Shown: positions 31,299 through 42,242 of the stretch, piece after piece
Layout of the letters: each line of letters starts with the position of its first letter
Numbering within the stretch: position 1 is the first letter of the stretch
Source: Pseudomicrostroma phylloplanum
Lineage: Eukaryota; Basidiomycota; Exobasidiomycetes; Microstromatales
Assembly (NCBI GenBank): GCA_039545275.1
Contig: BCHS01000003.1
Span: forward strand, 868,001-932,000
Direction: 5' to 3'
Length of the DNA: 64,000 nt
The notes under the pieces: model-generated
What the model was told of the DNA's origin: nothing
What the model saw: the letters and a program-made list of their open reading frames with translations, nothing else
Databases searched by the model: none
Made by a program: the position numbers and the translations under genes

Positions 31299-32255
31299 AT
31301 GCAAGCCATTTTCAACGCTGCCAACCGCATGCGCTATTCGCTGCGAGACCACGACTTTGAGCCCAATGGTCCTTTCCTCCTCGGCGACCTCACCACCGTG
31401 CAGGCCAACACGTGTGTGGACCGAGCCGATCCAGAAGCCGCGCTGATGTATCTCCCTTCGGCAAACCGTCGCGGCTATGCCTCCCTCTGGCTCACCGGCG
31501 ACGCGAGCACGGCGCACAATACCATTGCACGCAGCTTCTCCCATGCCCTTCACAAGAAGCAGCTTGAACTCGGCGACCGCAGCCCCCGCGCTACCGTCGA
31601 CGTCACCTCTGCTCCGCAACTCGTCAATGTACGATTCCCCGGCACGCTCAACGAGCGCAGCTACAAGGCCGGTGTGGGCAAGAAGCGCCCCGCAGCCATG
31701 TTTTACGACGCGACTCTGGCACTCTACCCCATTGGGTGCGAGAACACCCTAGCCCTCGAGGTAGCCTACAAGAACGACACCATCCAGTCTGTGCTCCTCA
31801 GTGCGCTTCTCTGGACACAGCAAGGTCTCAACAGTTCCTTGCCTATGTGGCAGCCGGTCAATTTCCTCGGCGTCAAAGTCTGCCAGGACAGCAACAATGA
31901 GGACCCCACGCGCCCGGCCTGGGCCGTCGTGCGCGCCACCAAGGCAAACGAAGCCGGCCGCGGCACCACGGAGATCTTCCTCTTCAATGCATCCGCCGAG
32001 TGGGAGGAAGCCTGGCGCACCCAGCTCAAAGACACCAAGCTTACCGACACCAAGCTGATCACGGACCAGTACAGCGTCGAGCTCAAGTTGAGCTTCTTCC
32101 ACCCTGCGTTGCCTGATGTGTACAACGGAGAGAAACAGGTCATCAAGGTGGATGAAGAGATGCTGAATCAGGTCTTCTACAAGGCGGTGGGAGTCGAGGC
32201 GTCGCTTTTGGCTTCGTCGGAGAAGTGCAGGGAGTGGTTGAAGAGGCTAGTATAG
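31299..32255 (+). CDS. Hypothetical protein, 318 residues
   Basis: I do not recognise the family. It is a single-exon gene with a good context (pyrimidine-rich leader, ATG at 31299, TAG at 32253) and low-complexity-free, evenly mixed sequence that looks like one globular domain. Residues ~95-215 read as alternating strands and helices: PQLVNVRFPG, AAMFYDATLALYP, NTLALEVAYKNDTIQSVLLSAL and FLGVKVCQD. The Asp...Glu-Val-Ala spacing is reminiscent of PD-(D/E)XK-type nuclease-like folds seen in fungal hypothetical proteins, but the usual Lys is missing, so this is only a suggestion. There is no signal peptide or membrane segment. It converges on the SMN gene with a 235-bp gap. Confidence 0.75.
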   Translation: MQAIFNAANRMRYSLRDHDFEPNGPFLLGDLTTVQANTCVDRADPEAALMYLPSANRRGYASLWLTGDASTAHNTIARSFSHALHKKQLELGDRSPRATVDVTSAPQLVNVRFPGTLNERSYKAGVGKKRPAAMFYDATLALYPIGCENTLALEVAYKNDTIQSVLLSALLWTQQGLNSSLPMWQPVNFLGVKVCQDSNNEDPTRPAWAVVRATKANEAGRGTTEIFLFNASAEWEEAWRTQLKDTKLTDTKLITDQYSVELKLSFFHPALPDVYNGEKQVIKVDEEMLNQVFYKAVGVEASLLASSEKCREWLKRLV

Positions 32256-32490
32256 GTGACGTGCAAGGGAAGTGGGTGGAGGGAGGGGGAAAGAATGGGG
32301 GTAGACAGGATCCGTTGCTTCGTATACATAAATCTGTAAATATGCTAGATGGGAAATAGATCTCGCTTTGACTTTCATTCTACAATGTGTGCTTGAACGT
32401 GTACAATTGAAAGGAGTGCGAGACTTGGGCATCAGCGGTCAGAAGACGACTGCACCCTCCCATTCTCGCATCGCTGCCTTCTTCTCCCCC

Positions 32491-34464
32491 TTATTCCTGC
32501 CGCTCTCCCCTACTCCTCCGCCTCCCTTCCTCCTCCCACTGCGCAGTCCAGTATCCTGCATAGTACCACGAAGTACAGATGCGCTGCAAGAGCTCCCCAC
32601 TCATGCTCCCGTCACTTGATGCTGTCGGAGGTACGCCTGGTCCCAAGCCCGGTGCATGAGGGGGCGCAGCTTGAGAGGCGAGGTGGGGGTGAGAAAGAGA
32701 GGCAAAGGTTGGTGGCTGAGGTAGGGTGGGCTGGGTAGTAACACCGGGAGTCTGGGCTCGCGGCAGCTCAGCACCGGCCCCAGTCGAAGCGTGACCACTT
32801 GCAGATGGGTCAATGCTCATAGCAGTGTCATCTGCCGTCATCGGCGCATCAATCAATGGTGATGGGATGGGCGCTGCTACCGTCGCTGCGGACTGCGTCT
32901 CCGGTTTCTCGACAAGCTTGGGCAGTGCTAAGGGCGGCGGCCTCGCCTCGCCGCCGATCCGATTACGCGTCGAGGCAACCGTAGCGCAGGCTGCTTGCCA
33001 GGCTGCGTTGCCTGGTAGTCCAATCGAGGGTGGAATGGCTCTGCCAGTGAGGGAGCGCTTCCCTACAGGATGGACTTTGGACATTGCGGCGTTCGGCGGG
33101 GAGCTCACTGGTGCTGAAGACGTGAACGGCGGCGCAGAGACAGCCATGGAGACCACTTCAGCTGTACCACTTTGCTCCTGCTGCCTCTGCCTCTCTTCCT
33201 CCTGCGCCTGCGCCTGCTCCTTCTCGACCTCTTGTCTCAAGTCCTCGATCTCCTTTGCCTTGCGCGCCTTCTCCTCCAGGAAAAGTCTCAGTCTCCTCTT
33301 CTCTCTATTGTTCTCCGAGATCTGCTGTGCTTTCAGCGCCGCTTTACTGCCAGGAATGGGGGCATCGTGCCAGAGAGCTGAGGGATGCTTGGCGGTCGTA
33401 GCATGAGACGTTGTAGCTGTCGAGTCCTTGGTTGAATTTAGGAGGTAATCCTCTGTGGCCGCCTTCCAGGCGTCTACGAGCGCCGATTCACCCCACAACT
33501 CCGCTTCGATTAGGACTCTCCCTCCTTCTGCTGCTATAGCGCTTGCACTGGTAGGAGCTATTTCTGATACTTGCTCGAGTCTTGCTTGCGGCGCGTTGCT
33601 CAGTTCTTCTTCTCCAGTATCGAGGAAGGCAGGAGGGATATCCGGGATAGCAATGGAGGTATTGAGTCTGGCCATGGCATCCCACTCGGCCTGTATGCTC
33701 TCGTCGTATTCTTCATCTTCTTCGTCGTAAGCCTCAGCAGTGTCTTCGTATGTTTCTTCGTCGTACTCCTGTTCACCTTCGTCACCCCATCCGTCGTCTC
33801 CCTCCGCTTCCTTCCATCCCTCAGCGGTAGACCGATCAGCCGGAGGCTTCTTCTGAAGGGCAGCATCGCCGTTGGCTGTTCGGGTCGCTGGCTGCGAGCC
33901 GCTCTGAGTGACCTCTCCAGCCAGACCATCATAGTCCAGCCCACCCATTGCAGCTCCATTGCCCATCCACTGCTCCTCCATTTCCTGGCGCAGCGAGGCT
34001 CTCTGAAGTCTGTTGTCCTCATTCCTCCTACGCTTCTTGCCCTGATTGACTCCGTTCTGCTCAGCACTGCCATCATCTGAAGTCGGCAGCTGCCGCTTTG
34101 GAGGAGGTATGCTCATGTCTGGCTGCTGTGACGCTGACGCTGACGCTTGCTGCTGAGCCTCGAGCTGCCGCTTTCTCCTCAGACGCTTCTTTCTCGCATA
34201 GGACAGAGATCCCTCATTGGTAGAGGAGCCCGGAGAGGCTGCTCTCGCGTCCTGAGTCAGAAGTGGGGCAGCTTGCAGCTCGAGGAGAGAGCCTTGCGAG
34301 GGCTGTAGCAGTGTTTCTGCTGTTTCTTGCTTGGTTGCCTGCAATGGCTTGGGGTGGGATTGGGTATCAGCCTTCTTGCCCGAACCCGAAGCAGAGGTCG
34401 AAGCTACAGGCGCTGCGCCGTAGTCGATGTCATCGTACGAGACCAAGCGTCTAGTGCTGGCCAT
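32491..34464 (-). CDS. SMN1: SMN (survival motor neuron)-like protein
   Basis: Core of the SMN complex that loads Sm rings on snRNAs. Single exon, 657 residues, ATG at 34464 (MASTRRLVSYDDIDYG). Two family signatures are visible. Near residue ~320 is a Gemin2-binding motif, ELWGESALVDAWKAATEDYL (animal SMN: IWDDTALIKAYDKA). At the extreme C-terminus is the YG-box, ELLQRICTSWYYAGYWTAQW (LMSWYYAGYYTG in relatives). The rest is disordered: basic Ser/Gln-rich at the start, a Glu/Asp/Tyr-rich acidic tract before the Gemin2 motif, a Lys/Arg/Glu helix after it, then a Pro/Ala-rich region. I see no Tudor domain, as in fission yeast Smn1, but the protein is about four times longer than that one. Confidence 0.78.
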   Translation of the reverse strand: MASTRRLVSYDDIDYGAAPVASTSASGSGKKADTQSHPKPLQATKQETAETLLQPSQGSLLELQAAPLLTQDARAASPGSSTNEGSLSYARKKRLRRKRQLEAQQQASASASQQPDMSIPPPKRQLPTSDDGSAEQNGVNQGKKRRRNEDNRLQRASLRQEMEEQWMGNGAAMGGLDYDGLAGEVTQSGSQPATRTANGDAALQKKPPADRSTAEGWKEAEGDDGWGDEGEQEYDEETYEDTAEAYDEEDEEYDESIQAEWDAMARLNTSIAIPDIPPAFLDTGEEELSNAPQARLEQVSEIAPTSASAIAAEGGRVLIEAELWGESALVDAWKAATEDYLLNSTKDSTATTSHATTAKHPSALWHDAPIPGSKAALKAQQISENNREKRRLRLFLEEKARKAKEIEDLRQEVEKEQAQAQEEERQRQQEQSGTAEVVSMAVSAPPFTSSAPVSSPPNAAMSKVHPVGKRSLTGRAIPPSIGLPGNAAWQAACATVASTRNRIGGEARPPPLALPKLVEKPETQSAATVAAPIPSPLIDAPMTADDTAMSIDPSASGHASTGAGAELPRAQTPGVTTQPTLPQPPTFASLSHPHLASQAAPPHAPGLGPGVPPTASSDGSMSGELLQRICTSWYYAGYWTAQWEEEGRRRSRGERQE

Positions 34465-34678
34465 GGCTGAGGAGGAAGGGCAGAGGTGGACCTCGTATAG
34501 GCAGTGATACGAGGCTACGATGTGCGAAGGATTCCGGAGGTCAAGCACGGAAGTGGCGCCAAAATTCCTGGGCCCGAGCAGCAGCAGCAGCTCCACCTGA
34601 GACAAGATCACAAGCGGAACGAGGCTGATGATGACCACGACGTCCTGACCAACAGAACTTCATCTCACCTCAAGGCGC

Positions 34679-35050
34679 ATGGTATCGTCTGCAGGACATC
34701 CAACTACTCCTCCTGACCCACGGACAGCCAAACCCACTCGCCCAGACCCGCCCTGCCCCTTGGCCGAGCTGGTGCAGTACGACTGTCGCATCGCAGTGCA
34801 GAGGCTGCCCGAGGGAAACGTAGAGGAGTGCATCGTCTGCGAGACTGTACCCAGAATATTCAGGTTGTGAGTCGCCGTGTAGCAGCATCGGTGTAGAGCA
34901 CGAGTCAAGCTGACTGGCGAGCCCTTCTTGCCTCTGGCTGTGCATCTTTGGCTGTTCAGGTGTCCAGGACGCCCCTCAGTGGAAGTGACGCGTACGGTCA
35001 AGTTCGACTCGCAAGGACGCGCATACGAGCCACCTCGGCCTTCCTCATAA
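34679..35050 (+). CDS. SOM1: SOM1-like subunit of mitochondrial inner-membrane peptidase
   Basis: Small protein of 92 residues, too short to stand out as one frame. Exons are 34679-34866 and 34960-35050 with a 93-bp intron. It matches the Som1 pattern LAELVQYDCRI...CIVCETVPRIFRLCPG...VEVTRTVKF (family: VQY-x-C, V-x-CEPVVRLFRRC, VETT). Som1 assists Imp1/Imp2, which remove intermembrane-space sorting signals. The conserved Cys residues are present, and the RIFRLC join exists only after splicing. It diverges from SMN by 214 bp. DHFR begins just 22 bp after its stop, in another frame, so the two may share a transcript. Confidence 0.82.
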
Positions 35051-35072
35051 GCAGCTCACTGCAGCAGAATTC

Positions 35073-36029
35073 ATGACGGGCGAATCATCGAGTATGACCT
35101 CTCCGTCCTCTACAGGACCTCTGCGGCTCACGCTCATCGCCGCCCTCTCCCCCTCCAACGGGCTGGGCGTATCCGGCGGGCTAGCCTGGTCACTCAAGGG
35201 CGAGATGGCCTATTTCCGCAAAGCCACCTCCTTCGTTCCTTCTTCCCCTGCCTCTGGAGCGGAGGAGAAGGGCAAGGGAAAGAATGCAGTCATCATGGGT
35301 AGGAACACCTGGGAGAGTATCCCTCCCAAGTTCAGACCGCTCAAGGGGAGGATCAATGTCGTCGTGAGCAGAAAGACGGGAGAGGAGAGGGAAAAGGATT
35401 TAGGAATGTGAGTAAGGCAATACCAGGAGGAGACCTCATAGAAAGCGGAAGCTGACAGGAACGTCTGATTGTCCTTTCACAGATCTGCCTCCCAAGACGC
35501 CTACCTGGTCTCCTCGCTCCCGTCCGCCCTATCACTGCTGCAGAGCTTCCCCTCCGCCTTTGCCGAGAGCAGCAACGAGCCCTGCAAGCCCCTGCTCGCA
35601 CGCACCTTCCTCATCGGCGGCGCTCAGCTATACGCTCAGGCACTCAAGTCCCTCACGAAGGCACAAGAAGCCGGGTCGGGCAAGAGCGGAGAGGAGGCGA
35701 TCCTGGATCGGATGCTCATCACGCGGCTACTGGCACCTGAGCACGACGAGTGCGATGTCTTCCTCCCAGAGTACCGCACTGTCTCGCAGATCCAAGAGGA
35801 TGCTGCGCTCCTCCCCCCTGCTACCAAGCCAAACGCAGGTACGGGCGGGGACAGGAAGGGAGAAGAGCAAGAGCCTCTCTCTGAGGCCCAATGGCACAAG
35901 GAGAGCCACGAGAGCCTGCAGGACTTCCTTGGCCCGGAGAAGGTTCAAGCGGGAGTCGTCACAGAGGGAGAGGGAGACAAGGAGACCAAGTATGAATTTC
36001 AGCTGTGGGGTCTCAAGCAGGGTTCGTGA
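35073..36029 (+). CDS. DFR1: Dihydrofolate reductase
   Basis: Reduces dihydrofolate with NADPH to supply tetrahydrofolate for thymidylate, purine and methionine synthesis. Exons 35073-35407 and 35483-36029 (75-bp intron, phase 2) give 293 residues. Motifs are LTLIAALSPSNGLGVSGGLAW (cofactor and folate pocket), MGRNTWESIPPKFRPL, INVVVSRKT, FLIGGAQLYAQAL and CDVFLPEY, ending with YEFQLW. It is longer than most fungal DHFRs because of inserts of about 15 to 40 residues (a Ser/Pro/Ala/Lys loop near residue 55, a Gly/Lys/Glu loop near 200 and a Glu/Gly-rich stretch near 260). The 22-bp distance from the SOM1 stop leaves no room for a separate promoter unless it lies inside SOM1. Confidence 0.93.
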
Positions 36030-36952
36030 GGTGAGGGAGACGTTGAGTCCTGGGGCCTGGCAGTCAGTACAAGACTGAGAAGGTTCTCATCCTTCCCAAG
36101 CTCGGCAAGTAATGAGATACAGGGCGCAAGGGGGGTCGGGAATGCAGCGCAGGACGAAATCGGGGCGCTGGACCCTTTCACTCAGGGCCCGCGAGTAGCA
36201 AGGGGTCCAGGGGTCCAGGGGAGAGGGGAGAGGGCCGTAGCAATGGCCGGATTCAACCAGGGCGGGGAAGAAGAGGTCCATGGAGACCGCCCGGAGCAAC
36301 TACCGAGCCCGGACCTTGTACCGTTCAACATCTGAGTTGTGCCTCGTTTCATTACAGTCCGTTCGGTGCCTGACCCTGTACCTGATTTTCAAGCAATACC
36401 GAGTCTCGCTCTACCTCAATTAGACCTTCTGCTACTGCTGCTAAGGATGAGGATCGGAGCTGCGTTTGCGTTTTGCTCTCACTCTCGGAAAAGTGGAAGC
36501 GATTTTTCATTTGGCCCCTGATCGAAATTGCAACGAGAAGGTGAGAGCAAAGGAGAGGAGAGGGAGCGAGGAGGCTTATCGCGGTCCGTCGCTTCCGGAG
36601 AAGTCTCGAGAGACGCAAAGGTAAGGCGGTGCGGTGCGATGGTGTGATAATTGCTGAGAACCTAGCTGTACCTACCGTACCCCCTGCACCCCTTCTCGGA
36701 CCCTTTTCATTTCGACCTGAGTACATGGAGGGCATGGCAGCAAAGATGAGCAGGACTGTTATAGAAGCGGTGCAGCTGGCCGGCCGAAGCCAAGGTTTGG
36801 ACCTTTACCGTCTTCTTGTGATACTGCTTTCATTCGTACCCACGCTGTCAGCTCTTCCGCACCGCCAAGAGTCCGAAGAAGGTGCGGTCGTCACCTCAGT
36901 CATTTGTTGGCTTGGAGGCTCTTGTTTGAGAGAGCCGTAATCTTCCGACGGC
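36030..36952. other. Intergenic region upstream of the HMG-box gene
   Basis: 923 bp. It contains a GGGGTCCAGGGGTCCAGGGG direct repeat near 36199-36219 and G-rich and C-rich tracts. It probably holds the long leader or promoter of the HMG-box gene; no coding frame is supported. Confidence 0.5.
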
Positions 36953-39318
36953 ATGTCGAACCCCCATCGGGATCCCAATCCAGCGTGGCTTCAAGGGACC
37001 TCGTCAGCAGACCTGTACCATCATCACCACCACCCTCATCACCCTCAACGACAATCAGAGTCGAGCAGCCAAGCCAGCTGGCCCAACGTGGAGCAATGGA
37101 GATCCAGAGCAGAAGAGCCTCGTCGTTCACCCCCTACACCCCTCAAGCTGCCTCAATCTGCTGGACCAGCAGACGAGGCAGACCTCTCTCGACAGCTGGA
37201 TCAGGTCGTCGATCTTCTCTCGCAGCAGCCTCGCTCGGATGGAGGACCAAGAAGGCCGATGAACGCATTCCTAGTGAGTAGACCTGTGCATGATACACAC
37301 TAATGAGTTGCACTTGCGAACAATTCTTTGGTCTCGCCCTGACTACAACGTCTGCCTTGTCCAGATCTTTGCTCGATGGCGTCGGATGCAGTTGGCACAG
37401 GCAGACAGTGTTCCTGACCTACCCATGTGGACAACCGAAGGGAGAAAGAGAACGAAGCCAGCTACACCAGACCTTGGGCTTAAGCCATCAGACGTCAGGT
37501 GAGTATGGCCTGCACGCAAGTCACTATTGGATCGCAAAGGTCAACAACAAACCGAATGACGTCTTTCCCACATCTCACTCCCAATGATTCACCAGCACCG
37601 CTCTGGGTATCGAGTGGAGAGGCCTAACTCCTCAACAACAAGCACCCTTCTTGCGCAAGGCAGGGGAGCTGCGCAACGACTTTGATCGACGTCACCCGGG
37701 TACGTATCCAATCACGAGGAGCGGATGTCCGTAATAACACCGGATCGGCCCTGGCTTCGCTGTTTCCCCCCCTCTTCCTGCAGATTACAAGTTTCGTCGG
37801 GGACCAAAGGGAGCTGCTAAGATACGCCGGCAAGAGCGTCGAGATCGGATTGCAGAGGCTAGGAGAAGGCTACAACAACACAAAGCGCTCATTCAGGATA
37901 CACGCAATAATCTCGGAGGATCTTCACAGCCTGATTACGGCTATGGTCTTACAGACAGGGCTACCCATGATGCGCAACAAGGAGGAAAAGCGTCACTCTC
38001 GGGCTCTGGTGCCGGACACTACTTCGCATCAGCAGATCATCATCTACCGGACCGCGGTCGACAATCCTTCTCCCTGTCGGACAACCCTCCCGAGACTCCC
38101 ATACTGGAGTCTGCAAGCTTGATACCCTATACGTCTGAACTCAGCACCCAGCTCAGCCACATGCCATCGAATCTCCAGCAGTCACCTACACGGACACGTG
38201 AAGACATATGCACCTACTCTGTCATGGGCAGTACCGTTGAATCTACCGATGAAGCTGCAATAGTTCCCAACAGCAGTGCTACCGTCGCAGATTCGCGATA
38301 CAGAGGCAATGCTACCGAGAGCCACTTCTGGCCCGTTGGCAGTCGCACAGACCTGCCGCCATTGCATCACTCCATCGGGTCGCTTTCACCTTCGAGCCAT
38401 AAGGACGAGCATTGCACCCCAGGGTACGGCGACACTTCAGCCGTCACAAGCCATCATGCCGCCCCGTCTCGTGATCCTGACCATGAAGGGCTTACTGATG
38501 GCAAGCGCTGGAAGCGACCTTCGCCTCTCCGACCCGCCGTGTTTGGCACAAGTCGCCTTCAAAGCAGCGTCGCCCGTGCCGCTTTCGCGACTACCGCATC
38601 TTCACCCTCCTCCACGCGAACGGCATGGACGGCTTCCGCGGCTGCCCAAGATCAGGCAAAGTCTCATTGGACTGACGACGTCAGCAGAGTATCCGCCCTC
38701 TATCTACCTCTACCACCTCCGGGCCGCCAGCAATTAGGTCCATGTCCGCTCCCGGACTTGCATGACGGTCGCTTTCCCCACAGTAAATATCGCCAGCACC
38801 ATCAGTACCAGCATCAGCACCCACATCAGCAGCACTACAGCAACATCGGATCCTACCACTTCCCGTCCCACGCTGCAATCGGCAACAGCAACAGCAGCAG
38901 CAGCAGCAGTAGCATCGGTAGCGGTCTGCCTGTGTCAGACCTCCCGGGCGAGTCTGTTCCCTGGACTGCGGCTCGCGATCAGGACCTACCGGAGGGTTTC
39001 AGGTCATCAACTTCGACAGCACATCCGCAAAGACCACAACCAGCTCAAGGAGAGCGCAGGCTCTCCCGTGCTTCCTCTACCCTAGAGGCCGCTCTGCACT
39101 TCTCGAACTCGAGCCTGCCGCCGAAGATGGAGACGAGGCCGAGGGCAGCGAGCCAGCTGCACCGCATCTCAAGGCTACAGGGGGCCGGTGCCGAAGGGGT
39201 AGGGCAATACTCCAAGGCGGTCCCGCCGGCTAGCACTGGTAAGGAGACAGAGACTGAGCCGGCGCAGACCAACTCTGCCTTCTCGCGTCTGATGGAACTC
39301 AAATTTGGCCGAGGGTGA
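36953..39318 (+). CDS. HMG-box transcription factor
   Basis: Sequence-specific (MATA/SOX-type) HMG-box regulator. Exons 36953-37273, 37365-37498, 37596-37699 and 37784-39318 (introns 91, 97 and 84 bp) give 697 residues. The box lies at residues ~100-195 and all three introns fall inside it: GPRRPMNAFL / IFARWRRMQLAQ ... / STALGIEWRGLTPQQQAPFLRKA ... RRHP / DYKFRRGP. A ~30-residue insert (from about SVPDLPMW to GLKPSDV) separates helices 1 and 2. The N-terminus has a His-rich run and a disordered Ser/Gln region. The ~500-residue tail is disordered, with Ser and His/Gln runs. In smuts such proteins (Prf1, Rop1) control mating and filamentation; which one this is cannot be said. Confidence 0.82.
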
Positions 39319-39712
39319 CGAGTGAAGCGCCGTGCCTTTCTCCTCGCCTTGCCTACACCAGTCGTTTGTATAGTGAGATTCCGCAATAGCTCGTAGGTTC
39401 CCAGATAGCAAGCCTGCTACGACACCTCAAACACATCATACAGATATTCCGGGGCTCCATTCTTCCTCTGGCCTTCTTTAGCAATACATATCGCCATCTA
39501 TCACCTCACGAGCCCTTCTTGAGACTCCAATGCTGGAATTCATACTTGGTCTCCTTTTCTCGAGCGCTCAGTGCGCCATTCCTCTCCATGCTGCCAAACG
39601 TAGAAGGGGGGATGAGCGCTCGTTGGTTGGAACGAGAAGAGAGTACACATTGCTCGTTTCACATTCAGCAGACGCTCTTCCTTTCCCTCCTCTGCTCAGC
39701 TCAGCTCTGATC
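39319..39712. other. Convergent intergenic spacer
   Basis: 394 bp between the stops of the HMG-box and TBC genes. I see only 3' flanks and no additional gene. Confidence 0.5.
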
Positions 39713-42242
39713 TCAAGCCCCCGCGCCTCCGTTGCTCCCGTTGCCCGTCGACGGTCTTGTGGAAGGCGAGCGCAGGGAGGACTGTTGGGACAGTCGCATA
39801 TTCTCATTCGACCCCGCCTGGTCGGCCTGCAGGACCAGCTCGGCATAGAGCATCTTGTAGCGGATCTGCAGCGGACAGCCAGAAGTCCCGACGAGGGGAG
39901 TGTAGCATCAGTACGGATGATCTGCCTGCATGTATGTGTGCTCTCTGTCGTCCCGCGGTCCCCTCCCTAACTCACCAGCTCTTCCTCCGTCTCTTCCTTG
40001 GCCACTTTGCTCAACACCACGTCCTTGACCAGCTCCACGTGTTCTCCCTGAATCTTCTCCAGCTGATCCTCCAGCTCCGCGACTTTAGCCGCCAGGTTCC
40101 TATTGACGATCCTCGCCGCTTCTAGCTCTCTCCTGTGCGCAGTCGCAGCCTTGACGCTCTCCTCGAATTCGGCAGCGTACCCGTCGAGGGAGCTGGAGTG
40201 GATCTGCACTGCGTACGCCTGACGCGCAAAGCGGTCCACGTCGTACGTCTCAGCAACACTGCTACCATCAGTAGGCTCGGTTCTGTATTGGTCGAAGATC
40301 TGCGTGTTCTTGAGGTACGCCAACGCCTGCTCGAAGTTGAGCTTGAGCAGATCCTCTTCTGCGCCAGACATGAGGCCTACGGCGAAGCGGAAGATGGCTT
40401 CGATGCCCTCTGCGAAGACGCTGTCCAGCACTCGGTAGACGAATTCTAGTGGAAAGCGATACGAAAAGAGGGTCATGAACCATTGCGTTGCGTAGTGGCT
40501 CGTCTTGACACCTTGGCGCGTCAGGTGACGATGCAGAAGGGGTAGCAGGTCTTCCAGTAGACGATCGAATTGGAACAGACGCAGCTGTAGACCTGGCATG
40601 TTCGGTGTAAAATGACTCCGGAGGCCGTACTGACGGGAAGACATGAATACTGGGACGTCAGTACCAATCTTACCTGCGAGCTATTCGCCGTGTTCACGTA
40701 CCGATTTCATAAGTCTCGCAAGAGTCGAGAATGCCTCCTCGTCTGGCATGTTGAGCAGTAGCGGTCCGACAATGAAGGCCATGCCTTGAACGTACCCCAC
40801 CTCTTCGTCGTACAGGGAGTAAGCCTTGACAACATTGTACAAGTTCTCCTGCCCGACTCTGCCGTCCTTGAAATACTCTTGTTCCGGAAAGGTACGATTG
40901 AGGTCCTTCTTGATCTGCTTCTCGTGCGGAGACGTCTTCTGGCGGATGTACCACGCATATATGAGCTCCAGCTCCGGATCCTTGCTTGCGCTGAGGAGCT
41001 GCCAACAGAGACCACGGAGTTGAGATGGTATGCCGACCTGGATAGCCCTGCTCAGTTCGCGAGGGTTCTCGTGGGCGACTTCTTGATAGTCTAAAGGAAG
41101 GAAGGGAAGATGGTCGAGCTCTTGTCAAGCTCGCTGCACTAAGTCGGTCCTTTCGCCTACGACTCACTGTTCATCACTCTCCCCCAAAAGTCCCAATCCA
41201 CCTCGTCCGGATCGTCCACTTGCTCTGTGGCGTCACCTTCAGACTCTGCAACCTGTACAGTCGCATCTGCTTCCTCCACACCTGAGTCTTCTCCGGCTAC
41301 CGTCTCCGCTCCCGTTCTCGTCATATCGCTGGCCGTTCTCGTATGCCGCTTCGACTGCCTGTGTATCCTCTCAAAGTTCTCCTTGAGCATCTCCATCCCG
41401 GCCATGCTCAATCTTTTGCCATCGGTCTCATCGCTTCTGCTCAGAAATCTATCCTGGACGCCGGTGCTAGGGCCAGCGCTGGTGCCATAGTCGGATGGAC
41501 TTGAGTCAACTACGAGCCCATTCGGAGCGATCAGTGTGTTTGCAGATGTTGGCGGCTCAGCTAGGGACGCTCTTGACATGCCCGAGGTGATATCCTCTGA
41601 CTGGTCGTTGCGATCGGCTGTGCTTGTCAGGCTGACAAAGGAGAAGCGGTTGAAGCTTGGACTGAGCGGGTTGTGGCTACTCTGGCTAGGTCCGGCTTCT
41701 GGTTCTTGCGTTGTGGTCTGCTCTGAGCTCGAAGCCTGAGCAGACTCGAAGACTTGAGGTTCTGCTTCGGGTGTCTGAGGTCGGCTGGTGCGGAAGGGGT
41801 TCTCAATGGTTGCATCGGGGTCGGTCAAGGACATTGCTCCCTCGGAAGCGGCCATAGGGGGTAGATCCTCTATAGCTGCCGCTACTTCCTGTTCTGTTGC
41901 CAATGAAGACGACAGGGACTTGCTGGGAGGTGCTCTGGAGGGCGAGGCGGTCTTGCCGCTTGAAGCACCAGCAGGTGTCGATGGAGAAGGAACGGGCGAG
42001 GACTGGAAGCGAGCCATCAAGGCAGCTACGGAGCCTTTTGCTCTGGAAGGTGATGCAGGAAGTGCTGCAGGGGTTGATTGTGTGGAGGACGATGAAGGCT
42101 CTTGGGCCTGCCTTGATGAAGGAGGGGACATGGTGGAAGTGGTGGCTGATTTGGAGGTAGACAGAGATGGGTTTGAGGCCAGTGACTCTCGTCTGTCAGC
42201 GAGGTCTACCGACTCGAATGCCTGACCATGATCTGAAGACAT
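39713..42242 (-). CDS. TBC-domain Rab GTPase-activating protein (Gyp5/Evi5-like)
   Basis: Accelerates GTP hydrolysis on Rab proteins in Golgi/secretory traffic. Exons 42242-41168, 41090-40702, 40629-39976 and 39865-39713 (introns 77, 72 and 110 bp) give 756 residues. Residues 1-350 are Ser/Pro/Thr-rich and disordered, ending DWDFWGRVMN, the usual lead-in. The TBC domain (~370-600) shows ELSRAIQVGIPSQLRGLCW, IKKDLNRTFPE (the I-x-x-D-x-x-R arginine finger), GYVQGM (the Gln finger) and QWFMTLFSYRFPLEFVYRVLD. A coiled coil (~650-705) and a short Ser-rich tail follow, as in Gyp5. It diverges from the seven-TM gene. Confidence 0.92.

Noticed and set aside
1..35050. An RNA-processing gene cluster (GPALPP-like, NKAP, RRP43, UTP12, DCP1, SMN)
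   Set aside because: These genes are unrelated in pathway step, interspersed with others and on mixed strands; their co-occurrence in a dense housekeeping region needs no special explanation.
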